The notes under the pieces were generated by a model. That model saw only the letters and a list, made by a program, of their open reading frames with translations, made no database searches and was not told where the DNA came from. Below, in pieces: positions 4,378 through 5,931 of a stretch of 5,931 nt of DNA. The translations under genes and the position numbers were made by a program. Positions within the stretch are counted from its first letter, which is position 1, and each line of letters opens with the position of its first letter. Source of the DNA: an uncultured Collinsella sp. Its GTDB lineage: Bacteria; Actinomycetota; Coriobacteriia; Coriobacteriales; Coriobacteriaceae. Location of the stretch: positions 1-5,931 of the forward strand of contig USOG01000093.1 of NCBI GenBank assembly GCA_900556365.1. Reading direction: 5' to 3'.

Positions 4378-5931
4378 TTACTCGGCGTCGGGGACCTCGT
4401 AGGTGGCCGCCGGCGTGTTGTCGCACACGACGGTAAAGCCGCCGTCCTTGTCGACATCGACCGTCACCTGATCGCCCTCACGCACCGTGCCGTCGATAAT
4501 AGCGGCCGCGATGGCATCCACGACCTCGCGCTGCACCAGACGCTTGAGCGGGCGGGCACCAAAGACCGGGTCCAGGCCGCCCACGGCGAGCATCTGCTTG
4601 GCCGCCGGGGTGATGGCAAGCGTCATGCGCTCCTTGGCAAGACGTGCGCGGACGTCGGCGAGCTGGATATCGACGATCTTTTCGATCTGCGCCATTCCGA
4701 GCGGATGGAACACCACGATGTCGTCGATACGGTTGAGGAACTCGGGGCGGAAGGTCTGAGCCATGGCCGCGTCAACCTGATGGCGCATCTCCTCCTCGTC
4801 CTTGCCGGAAAGCTCGGCGATAGCCTTGGAGCCCACGTTAGAAGTCATGATGATGATCGTGTTCTTGAAGGACACCTGGCGACCCTGGCCATCGGTCAGA
4901 CGGCCGTCGTCAAGCACCTGCAACAGCACGTTAAAGACATCCGGGTGAGCCTTCTCCATCTCGTCGAGCAAGATCACGGAGTACGGACGACGGCGCACGG
5001 CCTCGGTGAGCTGGCCGCCCTCGTCGTAACCCACGTATCCCGGGGGCGCACCGATCAGACGCTGGACGCTGAACTTCTCCATGTACTCGGACATGTCAAT
5101 ACGCACGAGTGCGCGCTCGTCATCGAACAGGCACTCGGCAAGCGCCTTGGCGAGCTCGGTCTTGCCCACGCCGGTGGGGCCCAGGAAGAAGAAGCTGCCG
5201 ATGGGCTTGTCCGGATCGGAGAGGCCCGCACGGCTGCGACGCACGGCCGCGGCAACGGCGGAGACCGCCTCGTCCTGGCCGATGACGCGCTTATGCAGCT
5301 CACCCTCCAGGCCCTTCAGCTTGTCGAGCTCGCCCTGCATCATCTTGGACACGGGCACGCCAGTCCAGGCACTCACGACCTCGGCGATCTCATCGGAGGT
5401 CACCTGTTCGTTGAGGCCCTCGCCGTCCTGCTGCTTTTGTGCCTCGAGCGCGGCCTCGGAATCCTGAATCTGCTGCTGCAGACCCGGAATCACGGAGTAG
5501 CGCAGCTCGGACGCACGGCCCAGGTCGCCGTTGCGCGTCGCGCGCTCCTCCTCGCTCTTGGCCTCGTCGAGCTGGCCCTTAAGCTCCTGCACGTGGTCGA
5601 TGGCGTTCTTCTGGTTGAGCCAGCCGGCCTTTTGCACGTTGAGCTTTTCTTGGACCTCGGCGATCTCCTGGCGCAGGGCCTCCAGACGCTCCTTGGAGGC
5701 GTCATCGGCCTCCTTCATGAGCGCCTGCTCCTCAATCTGCAGCTGGGTGAGCTGACGCGTGGTGGCATCGATCTCGACCGGCATGCTATCGAGCTCCATG
5801 CGCAGGCGGCTTGCCGCTTCATCGACCAAGTCGATGGCTTTGTCTGGCAGGAAGCGGTCGGCGATGTAGCGATCGGAGAGGTCGGCAGCCGCCACGAGCG
5901 CGCTATCGGTGATATGCACGCCGTGGAAGAT
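4378..5931 (-). CDS. clpB: ATP-dependent chaperone ClpB, C-terminal 517 residues
   Basis: ClpB is a hexameric AAA+ disaggregase that pulls proteins out of aggregates together with DnaK. The frame is open to the window edge (IFHGVHITDSALVAAADLSDRY), so the N-domain and most of the first ATPase domain, about 350 residues, lie outside. Visible, numbering from the edge: the end of ATPase domain 1 with LPDKAIDLVDEAASRLRM (about 28-45); the coiled-coil middle domain (about 50-170), whose presence separates ClpB from ClpA; VVSAWTGVPVSKM before domain 2; Walker A GPTGVGKT (251-258); pore loop GYVGYDEGG (298-306); Walker B VILLDE (319-324); sensor 1 in MTSNVGS (N365); arginine finger in FLNRIDD (R401); and sensor 2 GARPLKR (458-464). 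All key residues of domain 2 are intact. The tail after domain 2 (TPAATYEVPDAE) is short and acidic. Its promoter, where heat-shock control would act, is not in the window. A terminator follows. Confidence 0.97.
   Translation of the reverse strand: MFHGVHITDSALVAAADLSDRYIADRFLPDKAIDLVDEAASRLRMELDSMPVEIDATTRQLTQLQIEEQALMKEADDASKERLEALRQEIAEVQEKLNVQKAGWLNQKNAIDHVQELKGQLDEAKSEEERATRNGDLGRASELRYSVIPGLQQQIQDSEAALEAQKQQDGEGLNEQVTSDEIAEVVSAWTGVPVSKMMQGELDKLKGLEGELHKRVIGQDEAVSAVAAAVRRSRAGLSDPDKPIGSFFFLGPTGVGKTELAKALAECLFDDERALVRIDMSEYMEKFSVQRLIGAPPGYVGYDEGGQLTEAVRRRPYSVILLDEMEKAHPDVFNVLLQVLDDGRLTDGQGRQVSFKNTIIIMTSNVGSKAIAELSGKDEEEMRHQVDAAMAQTFRPEFLNRIDDIVVFHPLGMAQIEKIVDIQLADVRARLAKERMTLAITPAAKQMLAVGGLDPVFGARPLKRLVQREVVDAIAAAIIDGTVREGDQVTVDVDKDGGFTVVCDNTPAATYEVPDAE

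Noticed and set aside
5917..5919. GTG as a start codon of clpB
   Set aside because: The frame stays open to the window edge and the preceding residues (IFHG) continue the ClpB homology, so this is an internal valine codon.

Overview
The window looks like a chromosomal segment of a high-GC member of the Coriobacteriia (Actinomycetota), most likely Collinsella or a close relative. This rests on base composition, on the style of the proteins (a DUF5692-type membrane protein, an acidic single-pass protein with coriobacterial-type extracytoplasmic domains, a short KPAP-repeat protein) and on my memory of related proteins; no search was run. I see no tRNA, rRNA, CRISPR array, transposase or phage gene.

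Left part (1-2198): a divergent locus. A gene on the minus strand runs off the left edge; its first 91 residues resemble the N-terminus of a family of FAD/4Fe-4S oxidoreductases found in anaerobes. Facing away from it are a TetR-family regulator (465-1127) and, 63 bp downstream, a multi-pass membrane protein of the DUF5692 type (1191-2198). Between the divergent genes lie two 15-bp palindromes of the form TTGAC(A/G)-N3-(T/C)GTCAA, centred 23 bp apart. They are the best candidate for the TetR operator, and would let the regulator control both its own operon and the oxidoreductase. A strong intrinsic terminator (2266-2304) closes the operon.

Middle (2436-3932): one monocistronic gene for a 498-residue protein with a very acidic cytoplasmic N-terminus, one transmembrane helix and about 330 residues outside the membrane. 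The acidic part carries two copies of an (E/D)ETIxxGxxP motif. The gene is followed by a hairpin with perfect 26-bp arms and a U-tract (3974-4044), which may be both a terminator and a dispersed repeat.

Right part (4053-5931, minus strand): the C-terminal 517 residues of the ClpB disaggregase, a clpB terminator, then a 64-residue protein with a KPAPKPAPKP repeat and an acidic C-terminal half. Its start is corrected to 4247 on the basis of its Shine-Dalgarno sequence.

The points most worth following up are the TetR double operator with its DUF5692/oxidoreductase context, the long perfect hairpin, the duplicated ETI motif and the small protein behind clpB. None of them amounts to a demonstrated new system.
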